A DNA stretch of 64,000 nucleotides from the NCBI GenBank assembly GCA_902492755.1, contig CABUNB010000004.1, forward strand, positions 12,851 to 76,850. The letters are read 5' to 3'. The first letter of the stretch is position 1, and every line of letters starts with the position of its first letter. A program made the translations under genes and the position numbers. This DNA is from an uncultured Collinsella sp. Its GTDB lineage: Bacteria > Actinomycetota > Coriobacteriia > Coriobacteriales > Coriobacteriaceae. This document shows positions 42,296-55,049 of this stretch, piece by piece. Below the pieces are notes generated by a model. It had not been told where the DNA came from and did no database searches. It saw only the letters and a program-made list of their open reading frames with translations.

Positions 42296-42859
42296 ACGTT
42301 CCTCAATTTCATGCTGGACTGGCACTAACCTTGTTTATTGTTGCGCAGCTATAAAAAACCACCAGCGGGGATTCGGTGTGCGGCCCAATCGGACTCCCAA
42401 AAGGTTCTATTTGAGACTGGCAAGCTTTGTGTTGTTGGCACTTCGACAGCGCTCTTTATTCCAACATGGAGCCTTGCAGTTTGAGTCGACTTGCCTCTGG
42501 AAGGTCCGATCTTAACTTGATTTAGGATGAAAACAGATTACAGGCGCGCTCCTCTAGAAAGAAAGGAAACCAATCGCCGCCTTTCACCAGGAAAGTTTTT
42601 ATAGCCCACCTCGGGCAAAATGAAAGATGCGAGAGCGATTGGGGAACAACGCGAATCTCCCCTTTTGGGTGGGAGCGAGCCTTCAGCCACCGGCGAACGA
42701 CTCGCCCTGGTCAGAATCTGGAAGTGGTGCCGGGCCGCTTGGGCCTCCCCGGTGACTTCGTGGGGCTTACCTGCCTGACGTCGAGGAGTACATCCGCAAG
42801 ATTCGTTCCCTATGCCGTTTGCTCTCACGCCCGCCTTAGTTCCAAGTCGGGCGAGCCGC
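42296..42859. other. Intergenic region upstream of the maturase
   Basis: About 560 bp. The left half is AT-rich and should hold the maturase promoter; the right half is GC-rich with short degraded coding-like stretches (one reads GAYLPDVEEYIRKIRSL across 42768-42818). No intact gene is seen. Confidence 0.4.
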
Positions 42860-43285
42860 CGCGCTCATGCGACCCGTGGCGGCGACACGTCGACGCCGCG
42901 CTCGCTGAGCACATCTTCGGTCGCGGGCGAGCACGAGGTCGCGCCGGCGCATCCGCTGGGACTGCTGTGCGTGCAAAACGGCTACGTGGTGAGCGTCCCG
43001 CGCTGGATTCAGCCGAGTGAGGAAGGCGTTGAGATCGGCGCGCTGGCAACGGGGGAGGGCGGCATCACCGACGACGTCTCGGCCCGCCATGCCCATATCT
43101 GGTGCGACGAGTCTGGCGCATGGTTTGTCGAGGACCTGTCGTCCACTAACGGCACCGTGGTGGTAAACGGGGCCACGAGTGTGTGTATTCAAGTAGAGCC
43201 CGGCCGCTCCGCCCAGCTCAACCCCGGCGACGAGCTCAAACTCGGCGAATCCACCACCTACGCCATCCTGCTCGGCGCCCTCTAG
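42860..43285 (+). pseudogene. Truncated duplicate of the FHA gene
   Basis: From AHATRGGDTSTPRSL onward the frame matches the C-terminal ~145 residues of the FHA protein encoded at 35609-36547, with SARHAHIW and LSSTNGT intact. The N-terminal helical half is missing. An ATG at 42812 is in frame but has unrelated residues before the homology, so it is probably not a working gene. Confidence 0.8.
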
Positions 43286-43393
43286 CCGGCAGTTAGGGAC
43301 GTTCCTTTCCTGCCGGTACTTGGGGACACTCCTTGGCGCGTCAGAGCCAGTCGTCCGGGGATGGAGGGACCATTCTGGCCTTTGGCGGTCACC
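43286..43393. repeat. Extragenic repeat with short palindrome (copy B)
   Basis: It closely matches 36548-36656 after the FHA stop codon, including the CCGGCAG/CTGCCGG arms and TACTTGGGGACACTCC. Confidence 0.7.
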
Positions 43394-43736
43394 CGAGGTA
43401 AACCTTTACCGCCCGCCTATATTTGTCGAAATTACACTTAACGGCGGGGTACAATAAACCCGCATGCGGATTTCCGTTGCGGGCGCTTCCCATCGCCGGG
43501 GCGTGCCCGGGAGCATCCGGCATGCGGCCTTTGCGGCGCTCGGTCATGTGCAAGACGGGTAGCTGGGCTTGTGGAGCGCGTGCAGCCCTCCTCGCCTCGG
43601 CATGCCTTCTCTCCACGCCATGTACCTGCTGCTGAGCCTGCCTGCCAGATGATTGGAAGCAACAGCGAAAATCCCATCACGCCAACATCCCGGCGATCGC
43701 CGGGGCCTGTATACCTATATGAGAGGAGAGGGGTAT
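43394..43736 (+). promoter_or_regulatory. Promoter and long GC-rich leader of the PFOR gene
   Basis: TACAAT at 43449-43454 is a good -10. The remaining ~280 nt before the PFOR start have many self-complementary GC stretches (for example around 43484-43525, and CCCGGCGATCGCCGGGG at 43689-43705). No known riboswitch class was recognised. The ribosome site is AGGAGAGGGG. Confidence 0.45.
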
Positions 43737-47276
<3,540 letters not shown>

Positions 47277-47331
47277 GTCTCTCACCGCAGGATCTGAGGG
47301 CTGACCTTCGCGGACGTCCTTGGACATGAAG

Positions 47332-47370
47332 GAACCCCCGCTGCGCACTACGTGCGGCGGGGGTTCTTTT
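47332..47370 (+). terminator. Terminator of nifJ
   Basis: A perfect 10-bp stem (47332-47341 with 47357-47366), extended by an inner GCAC/GTGC pair, followed by TTTT. Confidence 0.9.
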
Positions 47371-47453
47371 GTCCCGGTCGCTGTTTCGCGACTTTGCCGC
47401 GAAAGGCGCGTTACTTTGGGCGTGGAAGGGACTGGATTGTGGATTTGGATGAT

Positions 47454-48815
47454 CTAGAGAGATATGGGCGCAAACGAGAAATCGTTGTCGGGGTCGTCCT
47501 TTTCCATAAACTCATCGAGACAGAATGTCATATAGATTGGGACGTACAGGACCTTGCCCTCTTTGCTAAGGTTCTCGCGGCTTAACACAACGGCTTCGGG
47601 AATTTTGTACTCGCCCACACTCATCAGACGGTCGAGGGCCGCATGCGCTCGAACCTTCTTGCCCGATTTGACCTCGATTGGGACAACGTGCCCGCGAGTG
47701 CCTTCGACCACAAAGTCAACTTCGCCGATTTCGCGTGTCTGGTAGTACCACGCATCCGTCCCGAGAGCAACAAGCTCCTGCGCGACCACGTTCTCGTAGA
47801 GGCCGCCGAGGTTGGGGGTTTTCATATCAAGATAGACGGCGCGTGCCGTGCTGCCGGGATATCGCGATGCGAGCATTCCTGTATCAGACTCGTATAGTTT
47901 AAAAGCTGTCGCTTTCTCCGTCCTCTTGAGAGGACTCCGTGCCTCCGTCACCTGGGGAACCATCAATCCAACGCCCGCGTTCACCAGCCATAGGAAATCC
48001 CGCTCGTATTTTTGAAGACGAGCCCCCTCTCCCAGAGACGAAACAACAAAGCGATGAGACTCCGCCTCAAGTTGAACCGGAATTTGCTCGAAAATCGAGC
48101 GAACGTTAAACGCTCGAGTCGATGCATATTTAGAGATATCACTTTTGTACTGATCGACTAGCTGAATTTGAAGCTCACGCGTTCTCACGAGCGAATAACC
48201 CGAATCGATATAGTTCTGAACGACCTCCGGCATGCCGCCGCAAACGATATAGGCTCTAAAGTTCTTGAGCATCGCCTCATGAATATAGTTTTCGACGGGT
48301 CGCCTTTCGACAAGGCGGCTGCGAATTCCTGCAAGCACATTCTCGCTGACGCTGTTTGCCCAACAAAACTCTTCAAAATCCATCGGCCGCATAACAATGT
48401 GCTCGACATACCCTACCGGAAAAGAAGAGATTCCCTTAAACTCGGTCCCAAGCATAGACCCCGAGAAGACATAGCTAAAGCGCCCGTCCTCGACCAATGC
48501 CTTCATAAGCGTGACAATCTGCGGATACTCCTGAATCTCGTCGACAAAGATAAGGGTATCTCCCTCAACAAGCGGTGCGTCTGCAAGAAGGGCCACACGG
48601 TTGATAAAGTCAATGGCGTTCTTGGCGCCAGCAAGTACATCCTTTGCCTCGGTATCGAGCAGCAAATTGACCTCATAATACGATGCGTAGTTGTCTTTTC
48701 CAAACGTGCGAATCGCATAGCTCTTGCCAATCTGACGTGCGCCAGTAACAAGCAAGGCCTTATTAGAGTTATTCTTCCAGCTCAAAAGCCTGTCAGTGAC
48801 CTTACGGCGTAGCAT
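47454..48815 (-). CDS. AAA-type ATPase with DUF4143 domain
   Basis: 453 aa. The N-terminal AAA_14 ATPase has Walker A GARQIGKS, Walker B TLIFVDEIQEY and the sensor FSGSMLG. The C-terminal DUF4143 domain ends in a restriction-enzyme-like fold pattern (EVDFVVEG, then PIEVKSG). Family function is unknown; these genes are patchy and often laterally acquired. ATG at 48815 with AGGGG upstream. Its promoter holds 34-bp tandem repeats. Confidence 0.85.
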   Translation of the reverse strand: MLRRKVTDRLLSWKNNSNKALLVTGARQIGKSYAIRTFGKDNYASYYEVNLLLDTEAKDVLAGAKNAIDFINRVALLADAPLVEGDTLIFVDEIQEYPQIVTLMKALVEDGRFSYVFSGSMLGTEFKGISSFPVGYVEHIVMRPMDFEEFCWANSVSENVLAGIRSRLVERRPVENYIHEAMLKNFRAYIVCGGMPEVVQNYIDSGYSLVRTRELQIQLVDQYKSDISKYASTRAFNVRSIFEQIPVQLEAESHRFVVSSLGEGARLQKYERDFLWLVNAGVGLMVPQVTEARSPLKRTEKATAFKLYESDTGMLASRYPGSTARAVYLDMKTPNLGGLYENVVAQELVALGTDAWYYQTREIGEVDFVVEGTRGHVVPIEVKSGKKVRAHAALDRLMSVGEYKIPEAVVLSRENLSKEGKVLYVPIYMTFCLDEFMEKDDPDNDFSFAPISL

Positions 48816-48830
48816 TAAAACCCCTAAATG

Positions 48831-48916
48831 ACAAAAATTGGTAAATAGATTTGCCCCTAATCATACAAAAATTGGCGAATAGATTTGCCCAAAATTATAC
48901 AAAAAATGGCAGATAG
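48831..48916. repeat. 34-bp tandem repeats in the promoter of the ATPase gene
   Basis: Copies start at 48831, 48865 and 48899 (the last partial), each beginning ACAAAAA(T/A)TGG and containing AATAGATTTGCCC in the complete units. Read on the minus strand, each junction contains a -10-like TATAAT or TATGAT, so the repeats could be tandem promoters or operators. Confidence 0.75.
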
Positions 48917-49507
48917 CAAAGCTTGCTTCGGTCTCAAAGCCGCCGAACTGGCACGGTACTTTACGAAAAGGCGTGCGGCGCTGTTGCTGAGGGTGGCCAA
49001 GTCGACGGTGTCGCCGTTGACGTTCTCGGTTGCCTAGGCGCGCAGGAGCGAAAGGGCGTCAGCGGCGTTCATGCAGTACCCGACGGTAAAGTTCCATACT
49101 GCGAACTCACAGTCGTTTGCCGAAGGGTGAGACGCGATTGATTATTCCCTAAGTTGGATGAAAAGCCCCATGTTATTGCAGGGCTGCATACTCGTCCAAT
49201 AAGTGCATAGAATCTCGTATAGTGCGAGTAAGATTTTGCGCTATCTGTTTTGTGTTTAGCAAAGATATAGTTTGCATAATCCGGTCTAATCCCTGCTCTA
49301 TTTAAATAAAGTTGCACGTAAATGGCGTAGATATGCGTGAGCTGGGGTTCTTTACGCTGAGCGGGTAAAAACGACCGTTCACCGTTCCGCTATTTTCAAA
49401 ATGAATAAAATGAGCGATAAAGAGAATATAAACCTTAATAAACTCGCGTATCGCACGGACGCGGGTTATTAATGGGTTGTAGGCCTTTTACAGAAAGGAT
49501 TCCAGCA
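48917..49507. other. Intergenic region before carbamate kinase
   Basis: The first ~220 bp are GC-rich with a degraded coding look but no intact gene. The rest is AT-rich promoter sequence. A leader hairpin (about 49437-49470) with imperfect AATAAACTCGCGT/ACGCGGGTTATT arms lies just before the arcC ribosome site. Confidence 0.4.
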
Positions 49508-50470
49508 ATGTCTAAGCCTCTTGGCAAGCCCGATCGTATTGTCGTCGCCCTTGGCGGCAACGCCCTCGGCAACAACCCCGTCGAGCAGATCGAGGCCGTG
49601 AGCAACACCGCCCACGCGCTCCTCGGCCTCATCGAGCAGGGCAACGAGATCATCATCACCCACGGCAACGGCCCGCAGGTCGGCATGATCCAGAACGCCT
49701 TCGCCGCCGCCCACGATGCCATCGGCACCCCCGAGATGCCGCTGCCCGAGTGCGGCGCCATGTCCCAGGGCTACATTGGTTATCACCTGCAGCAGGGCAT
49801 CGGCCGCGAGATGCACAAGCGCTATAAGCGTTGGCACGCCGCCACCGTCGTCACCCAGATCGAGTGCGACCCGGATGATCCCGCGTTCAAGAACCCGACC
49901 AAGCCGATCGGCCCCTTCTACACCGAGGAGCAGGCCAAGGAGTTCATGGCTGAGGATCCCTCCAAGGTCTTCGTCGAGGATTCCGGCCGCGGCTGGCGTC
50001 GCGTCGTCGCCTCCCCCGATCCCAAGAAGATCGTCGAGGCTGACTCCATCCTCAACCTGCTCGACAACGAGTTCATCGTCATCGCCTGCGGTGGCGGCGG
50101 CATCCCCGTCGTCCGCGACTACGAGAACAAGGGCTGCTACAAGGGTGTTCCCGCCGTCATCGACAAGGACCTGGGCGGCGAGCTGCTGGCCGAGGACTGC
50201 GACGCCGACGTTCTGTTCCTGCTGACCGCCGTCGAGCATGTCGCCATCAACTTCGGCAAGCCCGACCAGGAGGAGCTCGAGGACCTCACCGCCGACGAGG
50301 CCGAACGCCTGGCCGACGAGGGCCAGTTCGGCAAGGGTTCCATGGAGCCCAAGGTCCGCGCTGCCATCAAGTTCGCCCGTTCGCGCAAGGGCCGCACCTG
50401 CATCATCGGCGCCCTGGACAAGGCTGCCGAGACCATGGCTGGCCTCTCCGGTACCCGCATCCACGAGTAG
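49508..50470 (+). CDS. arcC: Carbamate kinase
   Basis: 320 aa. The start MSKPLGKPDRIVVALGGNALG, ITHGNGPQVG, ACGGGGIPVV and the C-terminal GTRI motif are typical. It makes ATP from carbamoyl phosphate and ADP, usually with arginine, citrulline or purine-derived substrates. ATG at 49508 with AGAAAGGA upstream. No arginine deiminase or ornithine carbamoyltransferase is adjacent; the nearby permease and amidohydrolase could be linked. Confidence 0.95.
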   Translation: MSKPLGKPDRIVVALGGNALGNNPVEQIEAVSNTAHALLGLIEQGNEIIITHGNGPQVGMIQNAFAAAHDAIGTPEMPLPECGAMSQGYIGYHLQQGIGREMHKRYKRWHAATVVTQIECDPDDPAFKNPTKPIGPFYTEEQAKEFMAEDPSKVFVEDSGRGWRRVVASPDPKKIVEADSILNLLDNEFIVIACGGGGIPVVRDYENKGCYKGVPAVIDKDLGGELLAEDCDADVLFLLTAVEHVAINFGKPDQEELEDLTADEAERLADEGQFGKGSMEPKVRAAIKFARSRKGRTCIIGALDKAAETMAGLSGTRIHE

Positions 50471-50535
50471 TCCCTACTTTGTTGCCTCTCTCGTGGGCGC
50501 CAAGCAAGGCGCCCACAAACTAGCCTCTCTTCATG

Positions 50536-50570
50536 AGCCCTGCAGTCCGCTCCGACTGCGGGGCTTTTGT
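50536..50570 (+). terminator. Terminator after arcC
   Basis: A perfect 12-bp stem (50536-50547 with 50554-50565) followed by TTTTG. A second hairpin (GTGGGCGCC/GGCGCCCAC, around 50492-50515) lies between it and the stop codon. Confidence 0.85.
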
Positions 50571-50576
50571 TTCAAC

Positions 50577-50738
50577 CCGGCACTTGGGGACGTTCCTTTC
50601 CTGCCGGCAGCCTAGGGCTGGTCATTGGGGACAGACTTAAATGAGTGGCACCGATCAACTGCGGAAAGCGCATCCCACAATGAGTGTCCAAAGCGGGGCA
50701 CAGTTTCCCAGGTACTCATTTAAGTCTGTCCCCAATGA
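50577..50738. repeat. MITE-like palindromic element plus dispersed TTGGGGAC repeat
   Basis: A CGGCACTTGGGGACGTTCC-type block (50577-50609), shared with the repeats after the FHA genes, precedes perfect 25-bp inverted arms at 50622-50646 and 50714-50738. The whole palindrome is 117 bp with no gene inside. It resembles a REP/MITE-type element. Confidence 0.75.
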
Positions 50739-50749
50739 GTGCCCAATGA

Positions 50750-51784
50750 CTAGTAGTAGGCCCACATGGCTTCGACTTCGTTAAGGACCTCTACGACGCC
50801 CCAGCGGCGGGCGCTGCGGCTGGCCGAGTTGGGATCGAAGACTTGAATCTGGTCGGCGTCATCAATACCGTAAAGCACAATGTAGTGGCCCACGTTGGTA
50901 AAGGTGCCCGGCCGAACGGCGGCGATGACGGGCGCTCCCGAACGCAGCGCCTGAGTCATCGAGTCGCGATCGTTATGGAGCTCCGTTCCGTTAAGTCCCA
51001 GCTGCCACGCGCCGCTCGTCATAAACGACCATTCGGTTGCACCGGTGGGGGCGTAATTGCCCGCCTCGGAAAGCGCGCACATATCGACGGGGGTCATATC
51101 GGTGCGTCCCGTCTTAAAGATATAGACCATGGTGAGGCACGTGGGCCCACAGGCATTTTGGCGGATGGTGCCGCCGGCGTAAGGCAGCTCCGACCACGCA
51201 GGGTCGATCTGATAGATATGGGGCATCGTTCCGGCTTGCCATTGCGAGCGCGGGGTCGAAAAGGCGAAAGAATAACCGGGCGCGACGGGGGCCTTGAGCA
51301 GCTTTTCCTCGGCGGTGGGCTCGAGACCGGCCGAGCCATGGGACATACAGGAGCTCATAAGCACAAAGACCAGACAGGCGAGGATCGAGCACAGTGCGAG
51401 GCAAAGTCGACGAGCCGGCAGGGCAGGGGCATTCACGTACGATGTCGAGCGGTAAGGCTTGCCGTCGCGTCCGCCTTGGGGATGCGAAAAGAAGCGGCTG
51501 ATATGGATGCCGGGCTGACGTGCGCCGTTGTGGCTCAGCTGCGGAACCTCGGCCTGACGTTGTCGAGTGCGCGCGCCCAAGCGGCTATCTTGCTGTGCGC
51601 TTGTGCCCGTGCTCGGATGGCCACTCTGCCGTGTTCTGCTTGTCTGCTGCCGAGACGAAGTCCTGGGTTGCTCTTGAGGGCGTTGCGGATTGCCGCTCGT
51701 GGCACTTCTGGGCGTCGGCGTGGTACGGCCAGCAAGGCGAACGCTTTGTCGCCGTTGATCGCCGTCGTTGTATCCGTATGCCAT
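50750..51784 (-). CDS. C39-like papain-fold cysteine peptidase, membrane-anchored
   Basis: 344 aa. The N-terminal ~110 residues are Arg/Gln/Ser-rich and cytoplasmic. One membrane helix (about 125-147) follows, then a peptidase_C39_2 domain with catalytic Cys in NACGPTCLTMVY, His in GHYIVLYG and Asp in VFDPNS. Substrate unknown; it is probably involved in cell-surface or peptide processing. ATG at 51784 has AAGGTGG upstream; an in-frame GTG lies at 51793. Confidence 0.82.
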   Translation of the reverse strand: MAYGYNDGDQRRQSVRLAGRTTPTPRSATSGNPQRPQEQPRTSSRQQTSRTRQSGHPSTGTSAQQDSRLGARTRQRQAEVPQLSHNGARQPGIHISRFFSHPQGGRDGKPYRSTSYVNAPALPARRLCLALCSILACLVFVLMSSCMSHGSAGLEPTAEEKLLKAPVAPGYSFAFSTPRSQWQAGTMPHIYQIDPAWSELPYAGGTIRQNACGPTCLTMVYIFKTGRTDMTPVDMCALSEAGNYAPTGATEWSFMTSGAWQLGLNGTELHNDRDSMTQALRSGAPVIAAVRPGTFTNVGHYIVLYGIDDADQIQVFDPNSASRSARRWGVVEVLNEVEAMWAYY

Positions 51785-52143
51785 TCGTACCACCTTGTCT
51801 CATGTATAGCCTGTCTATCCTACAAAAAAGATGTGTAACAAATGGGTCTGCGCGTCAAAAGCTCGGTAAACGGTACGAAAGGCGCAAAACACACGGCCTC
51901 AAAAACATCTCTATATGCGTCCGATGAGCGTGCGCCCGTCGGGCGGGCGGCAACAATGGGGGCAAACCGTGCCGTTCGTCCCAAAAACGGCGCCGCTCGT
52001 TTTGCAGTTCTGCCTTCGGTCGAGCTACAAGCGGCCATGCTGCGCCAAGGCCGTATTGTAGAGTCACGAAATATAAGTGTGCGGTCAGACAGGCTGTACA
52101 AGGGGCGACGCCAAGGGGCGTCAAAAAGGAAAGGAGGGGAACA
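51785..52143. other. Divergent intergenic region
   Basis: About 360 bp between divergent genes. A -10-like TATACA for the peptidase lies on the minus strand near 51806. A hairpin GACGCC/GGCGTC (about 52107-52122) is in the permease leader before AAAGGAGGGG. A plus-strand frame across this region has no ribosome site and no homology I recognise, so I left it out. Confidence 0.4.
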
Positions 52144-53595
52144 ATGGCGGACAAGAACACAGAAGTTGCAATTGAGGATAACGGCGGCATGAAGAAAACG
52201 CTTTCGCTCTGGAACTTCTTCACCATCGGTTTTGGCGCCATCATCGGCACCGGTTGGGTTCTGCAGGTCGGCGACTGGATGGTCGTGGGCGGCGGTCCCG
52301 TTCCCGCTATGATCGCATTCCTCTTGGGTGCAATCTTCCTCGTGCCCGTCGGAGCTGTTTTCGGCGAGCTCACGGCTGCCATTCCCATCTCGGGCGGCAT
52401 CGTCGAGTATGTCGACCGTAGCTTTGGCCGTACGCTGAGCTACATCACCGGATGGCTTTTGGCCCTGGGCAACGGCATCCTGTGCCCGTGGGAGGCCATC
52501 GCCATTTCGACCCTCGTGTCCGAGATGTTCGGCAGCCTGCCCGGCCTTGAGTGGCTGCGCGCCGTCAAGCTCTACACCATCCTGGGGGCCGACGTTTACC
52601 TGTTCCCGACGCTGATCGCGCTCGGCTTTGCAGTCTACGTCATCTTCCTCAACTTCCGCGGTGCCAGCTCGGCCGCCAAGCTCCAGGCCTTCTTGACCAA
52701 GGCTCTGCTCTGCGGCATGTTGCTCGCCATGGGCGTCTCGCTGTTCACCGGCTCGCCGGACAATGCCATGCCTGTGTTCTCCCAGGTCGCTGGCGCCGGC
52801 GGCGGCAAGGCCGCTACCGAGAGCACCAGCCTGTTCGCCGGCATCGTGTCGGTCCTGGTTCTGACCCCGTTCTTCTACGCCGGCTTCGACACCATTCCTC
52901 AGCAGGCTGAGGAAGCAGCCGAGGGCCTTAACTGGAACAAGTTCGGCAAGATCATCTCCCTGGCCCTGCTGGCCGCCGGCGGCTTCTACATGGTCTGCAT
53001 CTACTCGTTTGGCACTATCCTTGACTGGCATGAGTTTGTTAAGAGCCCGGTTCCCGCGCTTGCCTGCCTCAAGGGCATCAACATGCTCCTGTACCTGGCC
53101 ATGCTCATCATCGCTACACTTGGACCCATGGGCCCGATGAACTCCTTCTACGGCGCCACGAGCCGCATCATGCTCGCCATGGGCCGCAAGGGCCAACTGC
53201 CCGAGAAGTTCGCAGAGGTCGACCCCAAGTCCGGCGCTCCCAAGCTCGCCTGCGTCGTCCTGGGCGTCATCACCGTCGTCGGTCCGTTCCTGGGCAAGAA
53301 CATGCTCATCCCCCTGACCAACGTGTCGGCTCTCGCCTTCATCTTCTCCTGCGGCATGGTCGCCCTCGCCTGCCTGCGTATGCGCTTTACCGAGCCCGAC
53401 CTGCCTCGTCCCTACGAGGTGCCCGGCGGCAAGTTTGGCATCGGCCTCGCTATCGCTGCCTGCGCCATCATCATCGGCCTGCTCGTGATTCCGTTCTCTC
53501 CCGCCTCTCTCAACATGGTGGAGTGGAGCATCGTGATCGGCTGGTTGGCTATTGGCCTGGCCCTCATGGCTTTCACCAATTCCCGCAAAAAGTAA
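52144..53595 (+). CDS. APC-family amino acid permease
   Basis: 483 aa with about twelve membrane helices. The first helix motif FGAIIGTGWVLQ is characteristic of the amino acid-polyamine-organocation superfamily. AAAGGAGGGG precedes the ATG. The gene lies 131 bp before an amidohydrolase on the same strand, suggesting import of the substrate that enzyme degrades. Substrate not identifiable from sequence. Confidence 0.88.
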   Translation: MADKNTEVAIEDNGGMKKTLSLWNFFTIGFGAIIGTGWVLQVGDWMVVGGGPVPAMIAFLLGAIFLVPVGAVFGELTAAIPISGGIVEYVDRSFGRTLSYITGWLLALGNGILCPWEAIAISTLVSEMFGSLPGLEWLRAVKLYTILGADVYLFPTLIALGFAVYVIFLNFRGASSAAKLQAFLTKALLCGMLLAMGVSLFTGSPDNAMPVFSQVAGAGGGKAATESTSLFAGIVSVLVLTPFFYAGFDTIPQQAEEAAEGLNWNKFGKIISLALLAAGGFYMVCIYSFGTILDWHEFVKSPVPALACLKGINMLLYLAMLIIATLGPMGPMNSFYGATSRIMLAMGRKGQLPEKFAEVDPKSGAPKLACVVLGVITVVGPFLGKNMLIPLTNVSALAFIFSCGMVALACLRMRFTEPDLPRPYEVPGGKFGIGLAIAACAIIIGLLVIPFSPASLNMVEWSIVIGWLAIGLALMAFTNSRKK

Positions 53596-53726
53596 CGCCT
53601 AGCCGGGGCGGATCGGGTGCGCGGGGCCCTCTCTTCTGCGCACCGAACCCGGCATCACTTGGGTAGCTTTGTGAGGCCTTGGCCCAACATGGCCTCGCCC
53701 ACTGTATGGATCCATAAGGAGGAACC

Positions 53727-55004
53727 ATGTCCACTCAGTATGCAATCGTTGGCGGCAAGCTCATCGACGGTACCGGTGCCGAGCCGGTCGAGAACTCCCT
53801 CGTTCTCGTCGACGACAACGGCAAGATCGAGTACGCCGGCACTATGCAGGACCTTCCCGAGGGCGTTGAGGTTATCGACGCCGCCGGCAAGACCGTCCTT
53901 CCCGGCCTGATCGACACCCACCTGCACTTCTCGGGCAACTTGACCGACGATGACACCGACTGGGTCATGCAGCCGCTCCTCGAGAAGCAGGCCGTCGCCG
54001 TCAAGCAGGCCTACGACTGCCTCACCCACGGCCTCACCACTGTCTGCGAGATCGGCCGCTTTGGTATCCAGGTTCGCGACTGCATCGACAAGGGCGTCTT
54101 TAAGGGCCCGCGCGTTCTGGCCACCGGCCTCGGCTTCTGCCGCGTTGCCGGTCACGGTGACTCCCACCACTGCACCCAGGAGCTCAACAAGGAATCCCAT
54201 CCCTGGGGCGACCAGGTCGACGGTCCTTGGGATCTTCGCAAGGCCGTCCGCCGTCGCCTGCGCGAGAACCCCGATGCCATCAAGATCTGGGCTACCGGTG
54301 GCGGCGTCTGGCGCTGGGACTCCGGTCGCGACCAGCACTATTGCTCCGAGGAGATCCAGGCCGTGGTCGAAGAGGCAAAGATGGTCGGTATCCCCGTGTG
54401 GAGCCACTGCTACAACAACCACGCCGCTGCCTACGATTCCGTCCGCTTTGGCTGCGAGCAGCTGATCCACGGCTTCGATATCGATGAGCGCACCATGGAC
54501 CTCATGGCCGAGCAGGGCACCTTCTTCACTCCGACGATCGCCTTCCTGCCCACCTGGTACGCCACCTATCCGCCCGTCTACGTTCCCGAGCTGCACGACA
54601 AGTACGAGGGCACTCTGGTCGAGAAGGAGCTGCGGCGCAACTACGACTGCCTGCGCGAGGCCAAGAAGCGCGGCGTCGTCATGACGATCGGCTCCGACTC
54701 CTTCTCCTTCGTCACCCCGTACGGCACTTGCTCCATCGAGGAGATGTACGAGTTCGTCGACAAGATCGGCTTCACTCCGGTCGAGACCATCACCTGCGCC
54801 ACCCTCAACGGTGCCAAGATGTGCCACATCGAGGACGAGACCGGTTCCATCGAGGCCGGCAAGTGCGCCGACCTGCTGGTCGTCAACGGTGACGTCGCCG
54901 CCGACATCCACGTGCTCAACACCGACAACATGGACGTCATCATGAAGGACGGCTGGATTGTCGAGGGCGGCACCTTCGGCGAGGCAAACAAGTACAGCGC
55001 CTAA
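53727..55004 (+). CDS. Metal-dependent amidohydrolase (imidazolonepropionase/prolidase-like)
   Basis: 425 aa. The metal site comprises DTHLHFSG (HxH), a probable bridging Lys in AIKIWATGGG, SHCYNNH, HGFDI and GSDSFSF (final Asp). Such enzymes hydrolyse cyclic amides or peptides; the best guess is a dipeptidase-like or imidazolonepropionase-like activity. AAGGAGGAA precedes the ATG. Coupled with the permease upstream. Confidence 0.88.
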   Translation: MSTQYAIVGGKLIDGTGAEPVENSLVLVDDNGKIEYAGTMQDLPEGVEVIDAAGKTVLPGLIDTHLHFSGNLTDDDTDWVMQPLLEKQAVAVKQAYDCLTHGLTTVCEIGRFGIQVRDCIDKGVFKGPRVLATGLGFCRVAGHGDSHHCTQELNKESHPWGDQVDGPWDLRKAVRRRLRENPDAIKIWATGGGVWRWDSGRDQHYCSEEIQAVVEEAKMVGIPVWSHCYNNHAAAYDSVRFGCEQLIHGFDIDERTMDLMAEQGTFFTPTIAFLPTWYATYPPVYVPELHDKYEGTLVEKELRRNYDCLREAKKRGVVMTIGSDSFSFVTPYGTCSIEEMYEFVDKIGFTPVETITCATLNGAKMCHIEDETGSIEAGKCADLLVVNGDVAADIHVLNTDNMDVIMKDGWIVEGGTFGEANKYSA

Positions 55005-55049
55005 GCTACCGTTCATCGATGGCTTGATGTAAAACACAGTATTTGATTG

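Larger units (their letters stand above)
36657..43392. mobile_element. Foreign AT-richer island between FHA-gene duplicates
   Basis: The interval has clearly lower GC than its surroundings and bears a decayed methyltransferase, an ABC exporter, a RiPP-type cluster and a truncated FHA gene. The ~530-bp FHA 3' end plus flank occurs on both sides in the same orientation. No integrase or transposase is recognisable, so the route of entry is unknown; homologous recombination between the repeats could remove it. Confidence 0.65.

Noticed and set aside
43449..43736. TPP or other known riboswitch before PFOR
   Set aside because: No conserved TPP core (CUGAGA with its partner) or other familiar aptamer motif could be seen.
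48831..48916. Possible CRISPR array
   Set aside because: Three contiguous 34-bp copies with no spacers and no cas genes; better seen as promoter repeats.
48923..49141. 72-codon frame in the arcC upstream region
   Set aside because: No ribosome site; other frames look equally like degraded coding sequence, so no gene is called.
51842..52192. 116-codon plus-strand frame before the permease
   Set aside because: It overlaps the permease ribosome site and start, has no ribosome site of its own and no recognisable family.
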